Source: Aselliscus stoliczkanus (Eukaryota; Chordata; Mammalia; Chiroptera; Hipposideridae). From it: a stretch of 64,000 nt of DNA. The notes beneath the pieces were generated by a model, which was not told where the DNA came from, made no database searches, and was given only the letters and a program-made list of their open reading frames with translations. The stretch is taken from contig CM066732.1 of the NCBI GenBank assembly GCA_033961575.1, positions 50,311,001 through 50,375,000 of the forward strand. Reading direction: 5' to 3'. Shown here piece by piece: positions 34,465 to 44,995 of the stretch; within the stretch, counting starts at the first letter, position 1; the number at the start of each line of letters is the position of its first letter. A program made the translations under genes and the position numbers.

Positions 34465-35615
34465 TATTTATTGAGGTAGAGCTAGGACCTTCACTTACAG
34501 CCCACAGTCCCCTGACAAACCACACGCCTGTCTTGGTATGCAGGAGCTTCTCTGAATTCGTTGAAGTGGACACACCACTCATGAGGTGGAGCAGGAAGGA
34601 CTAGTGTGCAGGTAGGGGCTGGACTCTGCGATCGGCAAGCCTGCCCCTCTCCCCATTGTGTGATTCCATAAGAGCAGACCTGGGTTAATCAAATTGCTGT
34701 CAGTCTCTAAGGGACTGTCCCAAACTAAGGTTATGACGGGGGCCCCCGGTGCTGTTTGAAATGTGATGCAGTGTTGTGGGGTGGGATGAGTGGCAATGGT
34801 TGGGCTTGTTTGGGTTTTAATTGGCAATCAGGATTGTGCTTCCTAGATGCGGGCATGTCACAGTAAAAACACACCTAGGACGTTAGTTTTTCTGTCTGAA
34901 GTTATTAATATGTGTTGAGTGATGTCAAAATGGGAATTAAATCATAAATGTGCTCTGGGGCCTCGGGCTGGTAGCCTGGCAGCTTCTTTAGCCTTGTCAC
35001 TTTGGAGAGACAGCTCACATGGCCTTGCCTCGTTTTTTTGATGATTTCTTAAAGATTTCACTTTATCATCATTTGTCTCTGAGCAGGCTTTGCTCCCCTT
35101 CCCATTAGCATTATCTCTGCCATGGCGTCGTCAGAACCAAGTTGTTCCCTACAAAGGAGTCCTGGATGGATTTCATATTCGAGTTAAACAATAGAGTTGT
35201 ATGCTCCACAAAGAGAACAAACAAAATAAAATGTTCCCAATTAGGGCTATTTACAGACATGGAACCATGGCTTCTGATCGGGGTGTATGTTCCTTTCCCA
35301 TGGGAGTCCCAAAATTCCTAGGACCCGCTCACAGGCAGAAAAAGGCATGGTCTTTCTCATTTCCAGGTTAATCCAATTTGAGTGTGGGCTGAGAGGGACC
35401 AGAGCTCCCGAAGGGCCTGGCAGAACCGGGCAGCCTAGCATCATTACCAGACCACACACATTATGTTTAATAGCCAGACTCTGTGCACCGGACCAGCGAG
35501 GAGAAAAATCAGTGAATTAAAAATTCTTCAGGAACAGCTTGCTTCTTCCTTCATATCGTGGAGGCTTTGGTTCCCTGGATTTGTCTCTTACCTGGATTTC
35601 AACAGTCTCCGAAAG
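34465..35615. other. Unique sequence, nothing recognised
   Basis: No repeat or gene recognised on either strand. Confidence 0.5.
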
Positions 35616-35619
35616 GGTG

Positions 35620-36160
35620 TCTCTGAGTTGAGATGTGGCCTATTTCAAACTACTTTCTACAACAGTGGCAAAGCGGTCTTCTTAAGCCCCAATATGACCC
35701 TGTCATTTTCCTTGCTTAGAAACTCTTTTGGTTCTTCTGTGCTTAAAGGATAAAATTTGAAATCCAGCTGATGGGGATAAGTGGCCCTTACTACCATCAC
35801 ATCAGCCCCGGGCCCAGCTTCTGCCAGAGGAGCCAATCCGTCCTGGAGTGAGACTGAGTGACTTGGAGGTCAGATGACCCAGTTCTTTTGGGGTCCATCT
35901 CAAATGTCCCCTTTGCCGCGAAGGCTTCTTCATGTCGCCGGTTGGAACACACTTTTCACTCTGCAGAGATCCTTAGCACAGTCTCTCCAACTCATCCTGT
36001 GATATTTCAGTTTATCTATTTACATAAGTTGTGCTTATTTATCTGTTTCTAAATCTGTTTTTTCTTTCTCCAGCCTAGGTAGAGTATAACTCCCTTGGTG
36101 CCTAGAACATAAATGTTGCTCATTAAAAGATTTTGGAATGAATGCAGCAATATATAATTG
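35620..36160 (+). repeat. L2, ORF C-terminal part and 3' end
   Basis: Sense L2 over about 540 bp. Landmarks are ATGACCCTGTCATTTTCCTTGCTTAGAAACTCTTTTGG-type text near 35,693, TCAAATGTCCCCTTTGCCGCG near 35,900, TCTATTTACATAAGTTGTGC near 36,015, and the 3' end AGAGTATAACTCCCTTGGTG, GCCTAGAACATAAATGTTGC, TCATTAAAAGATTTTGGAATGAATG. Frame broken throughout. Confidence 0.75.
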
Positions 36161-36269
36161 AATGCTTCAGTTGTGACTAGACAAGCAGAGTCTCCCCATT
36201 GTCAAAATATTCACTGGAATAAATTGAAAAAGCTCATTATTACAACGTAGAGTGGTGAAGAGTGGGGAT
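36161..36269. other. Short unique gap
   Basis: No recognised element. Confidence 0.5.
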
Positions 36270-36478
36270 AGAGCAGGTGGTGGGTGCCATCCTCGTTTCA
36301 CTGCTTACTGGCTATATGACTTTGGCAAGTTACAAACGCTGTCATGGCTCTCAACTATGTTACCTATAAAATGGGGCTCAGAATAGCACCTGCTTCTTAG
36401 AGTTGTTACAGGGATGGAATATATCAATATATTTAACGTTCTGGCTCATAATAAGCACTACGTTACCACTAGCTTTTG
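36270..36478 (+). repeat. MIR, nearly full length
   Basis: TTTCACTGCTTACTGGCTATATGACTTTGGCAAGTTAC-type head and middle (36,297-36,334), CTATAAAATGGGGCTCAGAATAGCACC-type core near 36,364, and a 3' part ending CTGGCTCATAATAAGCACTA follow MIR order. Confidence 0.85.
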
Positions 36479-36504
36479 GAGACACCAACGTTTCCCTGAA
36501 TCTG

Positions 36505-36650
36505 TCTAACTCAGGGGTGTTCCCCACCCTATGAAATGGGATCATCAGGATGATTTTTTAAACATACAGATTCTGGGACCTCACCCTAGGCCAAGTGCGT
36601 TAGAATCTCTCGGACCAGGCACAAGCATGAATTTGCTATCAGATATTTAA
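36505..36650 (+). mobile_element. MER5A-like hAT transposon fragment
   Basis: CATCAGGATGATTTTTTAAACATACAGATTCTGGGACCTCACCC-type text parallels MER5A 'CACCTGGAGGGCTTGTTAAAACACAGATTGCTGGGCCCCACCCC'. It ends in AGAATCTCTCGGACC. Confidence 0.65.
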
Positions 36651-37129
36651 TGAAGAGACTTAAAGGAAGCATTTCCTTACAGAGGAAAGAGTTAGATTAA
36701 GGCACCAAACAGGGATGGTGAGGCCCCCAGAAACTAGCGGCAGTGAGAAGCCATCAACAATACTGAGCTGAGGGAAGGAGGGTGGCAGTGTCACTGGAAC
36801 CAGTGAGAGCTGGGGCGCTGGAGCCCGAGGAAACCGTGGTGATGCCTGGGGGACTCAGTCTGGAGGAGACACCGCACAGAGGCAGGGAGGGCTGGAGGAG
36901 CCCAGCTCACCTCTTTCCTCTCCTGCCTTTCTGTCCCCAGCACTGCCTCCCCCATGCAGAATGCAGCCATCGCCCAGCATCCAGGGAGCTGAGAGACCTG
37001 GTCCTCAGAAGCCAGCACCCTGGGGCACAGGCCAGGAAGACCAGGGCAGAGAGTGAGTTTGCAAAGACAAATGGGGAAAGACAGCACATCGACTGGAGGG
37101 CAGAGAATCCCAGGTGCTGTTGAATTATA
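36651..37129. other. Unique sequence, nothing recognised
   Basis: No repeat or gene recognised. The 182-codon minus frame at 36,791-37,339 runs through the MITE that follows and resembles no protein. Confidence 0.45.
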
Positions 37130-37211
37130 CTGGGTTGTCGGAAAAGTCATGGTGCATTTTTGCAATGACAAACAGAAAAAGTACATCATGACTTTTCTGA
37201 CAATCCAAGAG
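37130..37211. mobile_element. Palindromic mariner-type MITE, about 80 bp
   Basis: The two arms are inverted repeats: left TGGGTTGTCGGAAAAGTCAT from 37,131, right (reversed) TGGATTGTCAGAAAAGTCAT ending near 37,208. They differ at two positions in that stretch and the pairing continues inward. A short CAATGACAAACAG-type centre separates them. TA dinucleotides flank both sides (37,128-37,129 and 37,212-37,213). Length and plan match MADE1-like mariner derivatives, but the arm sequence differs from the MADE1 I recall. It has no coding capacity. Confidence 0.78.
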
Positions 37212-37839
37212 TAAGGATGAGACCCACCACCTTGGTGGTGTACCCCAAGGGTCCTCCCTTTCACTCCCCCAGCAGCCAGTGAAGAGAGCCACCCATGGTC
37301 AGAAAGCACACATATAGGGGCTCCCCATTGCAGTGTCACTTCCAGGACACCAGGGGGAGGGTGAAATGGTTTCCAGGGAGCACCGCCATCATAGAAACCA
37401 GGCGGTGATGTCCAAGGAAACAGCTGCCTTTCTTTCTGGAAGTTTGGGTGCTGGAGGCCCAGGAGCCTCCGTCAATGGGAGTTTGTAACGTACCCTGTTC
37501 AGTTTGGGAAGGACACTCACAGCTCTTGCCTTTCTTTTTTTTTTTTTAATTCAAGCAAATATGCCAGAAGAGACCCTTGAGATTTCTACCATATGTCAGG
37601 TCATGTGACTCAGTCTAATCTGCATATCCCCATGGTGGAATCTGTGAGTGGAAGGGCGCCCTGTGCCCCAGACAAAGTGCTTCTGTTTGCATTGAACCCA
37701 CCAGCTTGTTTTGCCATTGACTGTGTCGGCACGTTTCAGAAGACTTCATTTCTGCTGCTTCCTTTCCAAAAGGAGGAAGATATAAATCACAGGCGCAGAA
37801 GTAACTAGCAGTTGTGACATTTTGTTACAGAGTTTAATT
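37212..37839. other. Unique sequence with a T run
   Basis: A T run of 13 lies near 37,535-37,547. No repeat family or gene recognised. Confidence 0.5.
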
Positions 37840-38490
37840 ACATGAATCATAAAATATTGCTACAATTTTCCAAACTGTTAAACCTTAATTAATATGAACC
37901 CACAGGGACCACCTTGATCGTTCTAAATATTCTGAATCAGAACTCCTACAGTAGTGCTTCCATCCGCCTGAAGTGCTTTGTAATTTGCAAAAAGTGATTA
38001 ATTATTAGAAATGAAACTAGACAAATTAATTTAATATAAATGAGGCTGTACATGATTTGATTAATTCTTTTTAATTACCTATATGTTATTTTTTCAATAG
38101 CTGAACAAAGGACTCCATTTTTCTCCTGTATGTTCATATTCATTAATCTCATTAGCACCGAGTATTAATATAATTTTATCGCACATTCCAGAAGTACGGC
38201 ACGTTGACAAACCGTAATGAATCGCGGCATTAGCGTCCTATCACTACATTAATTTCAAGACATGCCTGGCTCATCTGCAATTTACTTTGAGACTTACTTT
38301 AGAATGAGCTGAATAAGCGTGTAATTATGACATCTGCTTCTTTTCAGGTGCCTCCTTTGTAAGTCAGTGACAAAGGAATAGCAGGTTTAAATATGTGTTA
38401 ACACTCGGATAGCATGTATAATTGCAATATGGTGATGTGTAATGAAGATTAAATTAGGCCGTACTATACCTGACATGTGCAAGAGCATAA
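37840..38490. promoter_or_regulatory. Candidate conserved non-coding block, densest TAATTA-type cluster in the window
   Basis: About 650 bp free of recognised repeats, with ten or so homeodomain-like cores: AACCTTAATTAATATGAACC near 37,881, AAGTGATTAATTATTAGAAA near 37,992, ACAAATTAATTTAATATAAA near 38,021, GATTAATTCTTTTTAATTACC near 38,059, CATTCATTAATCTCATTAGC near 38,138, ACATTAATTTCAAG near 38,246 and TAATTATGACATCTG near 38,323. CpGs survive in an otherwise AT-rich context (GTACGGCACG near 38,195; GAATCGCGGC near 38,219), which hints at constraint. No coding frame. Enhancer identity is inference; conservation is not testable from one sequence. Confidence 0.35.
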
Positions 38491-39659
38491 TTGAACTATT
38501 GTCATTGTTACAGTAGTAACAGCTGCAAAACACCCATATTCGAATTGAGGAAAGTGAAATGAAGTTATAAAAGAAGGGGAAGAAGATAGTCTCAGCGAGT
38601 CACCAGGAAAAGAACCATATCAAAACAGGATGCTGCTAGTTGCAGGATTTCAGCCTCTTCTGTCTTTGTGGCTGATGACAGCTGGTCATGAATTTCATGA
38701 AATTTTCCATAAGGGTCCATTTCGGATGTCGCTGGGGCATGGCCTCACGCTGCATATCTTGTGTGCTCAGCACTTGTGCTACAGGGCACTGTGCCCACCT
38801 TTCCCATCTTGAGCCTCAGGCATGTAACTGGGATTCTGGAAGTGAAATCCAGCCCCTCCTCATGGCTAACCCCAGATTTCCCTGAGCAGGACACCTAGGA
38901 AGGCAAAATGATTTGAGATTGCCCGGGAAGCAAGGCAACCCTGGAACTGGCTCTTAGGGGACCCTGAGGAGCAAAGGATTCAGGGATTGGCAGTGATCAG
39001 AGACCATGCAGAGCTGGGACAGAAAAATTGCATCTCCTATCACAAACCCTCCCTCATCTTTCCTGAAAACGAACTCTACGGCAGCCTTTGGGATTTATTC
39101 AGTGTTTGATAAAGATTTGTCACATGCCTCTTCTACTGTGTACCTCGGGTATTCCGGGGCAAAATGGGGGCCCACTTATCAGCCTCTATGGCTTTTCACT
39201 CTTGGAAACTCCTAAGTGCTTGAGTGTAGAGCTTGACAAGAGCCTAAAAAATATTGCTTTTGAGTTTAACAAATACTGCAAAGGAATTTGGGGCTATATC
39301 TCAAAACAATTTTAAGGAATTGGCTTACTTAATGAAATCCCCATACCAGCCTTTTCTAGTTGATGGTGAGGAGATGTGAAGAGGAGGCAGAAGGAGCTGA
39401 GAAGAACTGCTTTGTCTGAAGATGTCCACAGGGAGATGTTGACACAGGGGCTTCCTGGCAGGGCTGACAAGAGGACGTGGGAGCATTACTTACACAGCGT
39501 AAGATGTTCAGCTATTCCAAGTCATCTCATATCAGCTGGGACCGAGTTATTTACTTAACACCTAAAAATACCTTCTGGGAGAGAATGCGGTATTTACAAA
39601 GTTATTGTTATAGAATCATCAGATGTTGGACTTTAAGAACAACTTGAAAATTCTGTATT
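38491..39659. other. Unique sequence, nothing recognised
   Basis: No repeat or gene recognised. Short plus-strand frames at 38,630-38,885 and 39,006-39,315 overlap one another and resemble no protein. Confidence 0.5.
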
Positions 39660-39720
39660 TCGAAGTGTGGTTTCAGAAGTCACCCACGGCATGATCACCT
39701 GGCAGGTTTGTCAGAACATA
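39660..39720 (+). mobile_element. MER5A-like element, left part (split by a mariner)
   Basis: AAGTGTGGTTTCAGAAGTCA, then ATGATCACCTGGCAGGTTTG, matches the MER5A start ('..GTGTGCATCAGAATCACCTGG..'). It stops at ACATA, exactly where the mariner begins, and resumes at about 40,291. Confidence 0.65.
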
Positions 39721-40290
39721 TGAAGGTCTCACAATTAAGTTAACGAACTTGTTGCAACGATGTTGCTAACCTTTTTTTGATATCAGAGGGATTATTCATT
39801 ATGAATTTGTACCAACTGGACAAATAGTTAACCAAGTTTATTATATGGAAGTACTGAAAAGGCCGCCTGAAAAAGTTAGATGACCTGAACTTTTCAGCAA
39901 CAATTCATGGCTCTTGCATCACAACAATGCACCAGTTCACACGGTACTGTCTGGGAGGGAATTTATAGCCAGTAAACAAATAACTATTGGAACACCCTCC
40001 CTACCCGTCTTATCTGCCCCCAATGACTTCTTTCTTTACCCGAAGAGAAAGGAAATATTGAAAGGAAGACATGTTGATGACATTCAGGACACCAAGGATA
40101 ATACGACAACAGCTCTGATGGCCATTCCAGAAAAAGAGTTCCAAAATTGTTTGGAAAGGTGGACTAGGTGCTGGCATCGGTGATAGCTTCCCAAGGGGAG
40201 GACTTCAAAGGTGACCATAGTGATATTCAGCAATGAGGTAGGTAGCACTTTTCCTAGGATGAGTTTGTGAACTTAATTGGCAGACCTTGT
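39721..40290 (+). mobile_element. Mariner transposon, internally deleted, nested in MER5A
   Basis: Terminal inverted repeats are visible: left AAGGTCTCACAATTAAGTTAA from 39,723, right (reversed) AAGGTCTGCCAATTAAGTTC ending near 40,288. A TA precedes the left end (39,719-39,720). About 570 bp remain of an element normally near 1.3 kb, so the N-terminal half of the transposase is missing. The remaining frame (39,914-40,183) covers the DD34D catalytic C-terminal part. The second acidic residue of the HHDNA-type motif is replaced by Asn (codon 39,923-39,925). The APxDFF-type Asp is kept (codon 40,025-40,027), with spacing one residue short of 34. It is inactive. The element ends with the conserved CTTCCCAAGGGGAGGACTTC 3' block. 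Confidence 0.85.
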
Positions 40291-40385
40291 GTGTTCCTAG
40301 ACCCCACTGCAGCGCCTGGGTATCAGGAACTCTGGGAGGACTCTTTGGGAGTCCACATGTTAAAAAAAGCTCCTGGTGATTCTTA
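40291..40385 (+). mobile_element. MER5A-like element, right part
   Basis: TAGACCCCACTGCAGCGCCTGG, GTATCAGGAACTCTGGGAGG and AAAAAGCTCCTGGTGATTCTT follow the MER5A middle and end ('GGCCCCACCCCCAGAGTTTCTGATTCAG..CAGGTGATGCTG'), completing the copy cut at 39,720. Confidence 0.7.
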
Positions 40386-40387
40386 TT

Positions 40388-40495
40388 ACTCTTCATTATA
40401 GAGGAGGAAATAGTGACCCGAAGAAAGGAAAGGTACAGCGATAGGGCTGGGACAGAGCCCACGCAGCCTGACTCCTGGGTCAGTGCTCTCTCCTG
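40388..40495 (-). repeat. MIR fragment
   Basis: ATTATAGAGGAGGAAATAGTG, then ATAGGGCTGGGACAGAGCCC and CAGCCTGACTCCTGGGTCAG, are reverse MIR ('TTTACAGATGAGGAAACTGAG..CTGGGATTCGAACCC..'). Confidence 0.6.
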
Positions 40496-40769
40496 ATGTC
40501 GAGTGTGCGTGCGAAGGGAAAGGCAAGATCTGGCATCGGGCAGTCAGTGGGCCCCCATGCCAGCATCATTTAGTCTGCTGAGCTTGTGCAAACAGCTGTT
40601 ACCACGTTAACTGAGGTAGGGAAGCCTATCACAGACCCAGGAGCTCAGAGGGCCTGTGCTGTTCAGGGCTGATCGTTAGCGAGAATGGTCATTGGAAAGC
40701 TTTTCTGCAGAGTTTTGGGACAAGGAAGAAAAGCATGAGTTTCAGCTGTCAGTGAGGGGTATTTCAGTG
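40496..40769. other. Short unique gap
   Basis: No recognised element. Confidence 0.5.
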
Positions 40770-40920
40770 TCAACCTCCTTTCCCACTCATCCACTGATTC
40801 CTTAGTGTACCCATTCAGTTTGCAACTTATCAAGCTCCCCCTCTATGCCAGGGATGACAGTGAGCAGTAAGATTACAGCAGTGAGCAAGAGAGGAACAGT
40901 TTCTGCCTCCAGTAGGAATC
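40770..40920 (-). repeat. L2 3' fragment
   Basis: CTCATCCACTGATTCCTTAG, then CTATGCCAGGGATGACAGTGAGCAG-type and GATTACAGCAGTGAGCAAGAG, parallel reverse L2 ('..TATGTGCCAGGCACTG..GATACAGCAGTGAACAAGA'). Confidence 0.65.
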
Positions 40921-42689
40921 ACCTCGATCCAAACTGTTTGGCTCTCAAAGGTGACTTGAAATAAAACAACCCATGACATGGGTGGTTTATCCTCATTTCT
41001 GGGCTCATGGTTTTGTGCACCTAGACTTCCCAGTATAGAGAGGGTCATCTGGTGACTCTCACTGTTTCCTTACCCGTGTCTCCTCCCCCGTCCCCCCTTC
41101 ATGAGAACTCACCTTTTAGGACCAACCTGAAGAGCTGATCCTGTACTCTCTAAGTGCTCCCCACGTCCTCCCATCACCTTTGTCAGGAAGCCCCTATATC
41201 AGCATCTCCCTGTGGGTATCTTCAGATAAAACAGCTCCTCTCAGCTCCGTCTAGCGCCTCTTCACATCCCCTTACCCGTTACTGACACGATGGCTTGTTT
41301 AACAAATGTGTCCTGTTTACTGTTTAAATATCAAGTAAGTGATGGCAAACTACGTACAGCATTCAGAACGACACAGTTTGCATTCCACAGTAGAGTTTCC
41401 TGTTTAAGAGAAACTCTGTTTTAGCATCTCCAGTTCCTCAGGGATTGAAACAAGAGCAGCAGCACACATTTAAAGAGGAGTGCGAGCTGAAGGAGCGAGA
41501 GCGTGTGTCGGCGAGGATGGATGAGGCTGTGCTGCAGTGACAAATAATATAAAAATCTCAACGACAGTGAGCCACAGAGGCGCTGTGCCACATCAGAACC
41601 GCCTCCATCTTTAGAGTGCTGTCACCATCCAGAGGCTGGGCGTGAGCTCTGAAGAGCCTGAGGCCACCCATGAACCTCCAGTCATGTGGCCCACGGCACT
41701 TCTGCTCGCAGCTCATTGGCCAGAGTTAGTCACATGACCCCAGCCAAGCATGAGGAGCCAGGAAGTGCCATCCTACCACATGCCCGGGAGGGAGTAGGAT
41801 GGAAAGATCTGACAGACAGCCCAGAGGGTAACCGGATGTTATCATCCTTGTTGACGTGTCAGGTCTACTTGCTGGAATGAGACTCCAAATTGGGTAAAGC
41901 GTATAGCCCCAACCTGAATTTCTTTGCTGAAAATTGGGCACCTCCCCGACCCAAAGAAAGTTACTTGGCTGACCAATTTTCTGTTCATGAGTAAAAGTGG
42001 AGTTTCTTGGAAAGCTGTAAAGAAAAGGCAGGTCCATGATATTCCTAACTGTGCGTTCTAGTGAGGTGTGAGACCGTGAGTTCCCAGTTGGCTTGAAATG
42101 ATCTCTTCTTGTGTATGGAAAACAGAAAGAGAGACCCATCTTTGACATGGGACACTTCTTGCACGATAACTAGTCTTGTCGTGAAGATGGAGGTGATGAG
42201 TCTGCAGGTCAAATACTATACAGATGGTTCTGTGGAGCAGATGAGTTTTGGTTTTGTTTTTGTTTTGATTCTTTGGAACTTTAAAAGTTCTTTTGAAACC
42301 ACAGGGTTCTCCAAACAAGGCATCCCCTGACAGCGTGAGCTATTTCTGCCCAGAAGAGGAAAGGTTAATGTTTTTCATAATAATGGGTTTCACCCTCATG
42401 ACTCAGATGAAGCCTGTAGATGAAGCCTGCAATTGTTGCCATCTCCTCTGGGCCTGCCCAGCTTTCTAAAAGTCACAGTGGTGGGAGGGAGCCCGTGGGA
42501 CTCACCGCTGAACATGAAGCCAGAGCTGCTGGCCCGGGTGTACGTGTGTGCCTTTGAAAGGTCGGTGATGTTGCTCTGACAGATGTCTGACCACTTAAAC
42601 CCCCTGAAATGCCTCCATGGAGGATATTTTATCCTAGGAGGCAAGAGGAGGCGCTGGAATCTCATGCTGCTGGACAGGAACATAATTTT
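40921..42689. other. Mostly unique sequence, possibly with a weak L2 remnant
   Basis: Text near 41,075-41,240 (CTTTGTCAGGAAGCCCCTAT) may be a remnant of L2 coding sequence. Otherwise no repeat or gene is recognised. The 181-codon minus frame at 42,396-42,941 runs into the adjacent L1 tail and is not a gene. Confidence 0.4.
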
Positions 42690-43245
42690 GTATAAGGACT
42701 TTGGGAAACTGTAGCAATATATACTACAACTAAACATAAGCTTTGCCTTTGACTCAGCAAGGCCACTTCTAGGTAAACTCTCAGGAGAAATTAGTATATG
42801 TGCTTGCTCACCAATCTGTGTGTATAAACTGTTCATAGCATCAGTAGGCATGAAAGTCCAAAACCAGGAACCATGCATATTCCAGCAGCAGTTGAATGAA
42901 TAAAATGTGATTTGTTCATATAAGGAGATGCTATACAGCAATGCAAATACTCAGCAACTACTGGGTAAATTTCCAGGTATAATGTAGAATGAAATAAGCC
43001 AAACGAGAAAGAGTTTGTATAGCATGATACTGCCCATATAAAATGCACAAACAGGCAACATCAATCTGTGGTAATAGAGGTTGGAATAGTAGTCACTTTT
43101 GGGGGGAAGTAGGGGCAGACAGGAGCCTTCTGGGGTGCTGTCTTCATCTGGGTGGGGATGACATGGGTATAAAATGAAGTGGGATAGGTGCATTTACTGC
43201 ATATCCATTATACTTTAATTAAAAATAAAATAAAACTGAAAAAAG
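42690..43245 (+). mobile_element. L1 3' end fragment
   Basis: Follows the L1 ORF2 end and 3' UTR: GACTCAGCAAGGCCACTTCTAGG-type text, GGAACCATGCATATTCCAGCAGCAGTTGAATGAATAAA-type text, GATGCTATACAGCAATGCAAATA, CATATAAAATGCACAAACAG, GGGTGCTGTCTTCATCTGGG, then ATACTTTAATTAAAAATAAAATAAAA at the A-rich end. 5'-truncated and strongly diverged. Confidence 0.82.
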
Positions 43246-43301
43246 ATATGCTAGTTTAGCTAAATAATCTTTTAATCTGTGCAAAGCATGTAGACACACA
43301 G

Positions 43302-43390
43302 TGGGGGGGGATGTGAGTGTGTGTGAGTGTGTGTGTGAGTGTGCATGTGTGTGTGAGTGTGTGTGTGAGCGTGTGTGTGTGTGTGTGTAC
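43302..43390. repeat. G8 run and interrupted (GT)n microsatellite
   Basis: Eight G at about 43,303-43,310 are followed by (TG)n with regular GA interruptions (GTGTGAGTGT units) to 43,389. The pattern implies an internal 10-12 bp period. Confidence 0.92.
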
Positions 43391-43394
43391 ATAC

Positions 43395-43545
43395 CTTAAT
43401 TAGCTCTGTGAAGGTTTCGTAGCTTAACCATTCAGTCACTTGCTCAATTTCCTTAACTGTAATATGATGATAACAATAATAATACCTGCTCATAGGATTG
43501 TTGAGATGGTCAGAATAAGAGATGCGTATGATATATGCAGAAGAA
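43395..43545 (+). repeat. MIR
   Basis: GCTTAACCATTCAGTCACTTGCTCAATTTCCTTAACTGTAATATGATGATAACAATAATAATACCTGCTCATAGGATTGTTGAGATGG follows the MIR middle and 3' part in order (TCAGTCACTTGCTCAATTTC is one anchor). The AATAATAATACCTGCTCATA block is especially clear. Confidence 0.75.
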
Positions 43546-44755
43546 TAAGATACAGGTATTTGTACTCGTATATCATACACATATATACATATACAAATAT
43601 ATACACATACAAACACACATACCACTTAGAACATTGTTACCTGGATAAATACTCTAAGTTTATACAATCAATTATTGTGCTTATCTACACTATATATTAG
43701 TGACACAACAGAAGGCTAATTATATGCAGGTGTTTTGTGGCTAGAATTCAGAGAACAGCCCCATTGCTCCCAATTCTGCTTTCCGGGGTTGGGGTGAGGG
43801 TGTTTGGGAAAGAGCTGAATCTCAGTCTTGCCTGCCTTGTACATGCAGCAAACATACCCTCCAGATTACGTAAAGGACAGACATCAAAGAAATGATGCCT
43901 TTTATCCACCGCATAACGTGAAATATACAACACTTCAAGTCACTGAATAGGTAAAACAAACTAAAAAAGAAGCCCAACCAAATCACCGACATTCTAAAAC
44001 CAGAATAAAGAGGGGAAGAAGTGAGGAAAGCAAACATGGCTGAGAGCTGGCATAGAAGGCCTGTGTGAGCGTGAGTGGTGAACACTGCATCGTATTGAGC
44101 GAGTTTAATAGGCTCTGGGGGCCCCCGAAGTGGAGTTAGAACAGTTTAAAAAGGGAGAGAAAATGAAACTCTGATAGACTGTGTAGAGGGGATTATTCCT
44201 TGCTTCAGATTTTATTTGAAAGGACTGAAAGACAGGGTCCAGAAACCCTGGGCTTTGGCTGATGAAAAAACAATCAAACGAAACATTTTCACTAATTTAA
44301 AGGGACTGCCATGACCTTGGGGCTGAGAAGGAGGCCAGTAGCCCGGGCCCCAGGCAGAGGAAGAGCGAGGAGCGCGCCGTCAGGAAGACTGCTGCTCTGA
44401 GCTGCATGCGCTTTGCAGGAACGTTAGTAAAGCTGGGCCTCACGGCACCAGGACCCTAACGGGTTCCCCTCCTGTGGGGTGAGGCCACACCCGGCAAACC
44501 GTGGGCATTCCCATATGTGTCACCCAAGGCAGCCAAGGTCATGATGCTGAGGATGAAAAGCCAACAGCCTGGGAATCACAAAGCTGCAGAAGGCCTCTTG
44601 GTCCCATGTGTCTGCACTGGCAGGGTCCTCAAGAGGCCCTGAGAACAAGCTGTTGTCACAGCGGCTGTGTGGGAGTCACCCTGTAGGTGACCCAAACAGA
44701 AGAGGAAGCGCATCTTGGACGTAAGCCGGTTAGCCAGTTTGAGGTTTCTCTCTGT
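43546..44755. other. Unique sequence, nothing recognised
   Basis: An (AC/AT)-rich stretch lies at 43,570-43,620. No interspersed repeat or gene recognised. Confidence 0.5.
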
Positions 44756-44995
44756 TTATTTGCTCCACAACACCAACTGGACACTGCCCTGTGCCACCAT
44801 CAAGGCCAGCTCCACAGGCGTGTGACCTGTGTAGCTGTGCAGCCTCCTGCCCTTAGACGGGCCCAGTGTTCAGTTTAGTGCAGGGTCTTATCATCTGGCA
44901 ATTCTCAATAAATTTGAACCAGGGGCTCCACAAACTATGAGGCTGGTGCACTCATACCCCCAGCTGTTAGGAGTGTTGGCTAATGAGAGCTTGCA
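44756..44995. repeat. Unnamed old mammalian repeat (possible)
   Basis: GTGTTCAGTTTAGTGCAGGG, ATCTGGCAATTCTCAATAAA and GAACCAGGGGCTCCACAAAC parallel a dispersed mammalian repeat I remember by its 'CTTGAAATTCTTAATAATTTTTGAACAAGGGGCCC' core. I cannot name the family. Confidence 0.4.

Noticed and set aside
33918..34582. Long open frames on both strands rich in I-H-P-S or W-M-D-G repeats
   Set aside because: They are forced by the TGGA satellite, which has no stop in any of six frames. No start context or conserved protein is involved.
36791..37339. 182-codon minus-strand open frame
   Set aside because: It crosses the palindromic mariner MITE and matches no protein. Chance.
39914..40183. Possible domesticated transposase gene
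   Set aside because: It is only the C-terminal part of mariner transposase, with a catalytic Asp replaced, a shortened catalytic spacing and the N-terminal half missing. No evidence of selection.
42396..42941. 181-codon minus-strand open frame
   Set aside because: It runs antisense through an L1 3' end. Not a gene.
43302..43390. Z-DNA or regulatory element in the GT tract
   Set aside because: Interrupted GT microsatellites are common. Nothing here sets this one apart beyond the repeat call.
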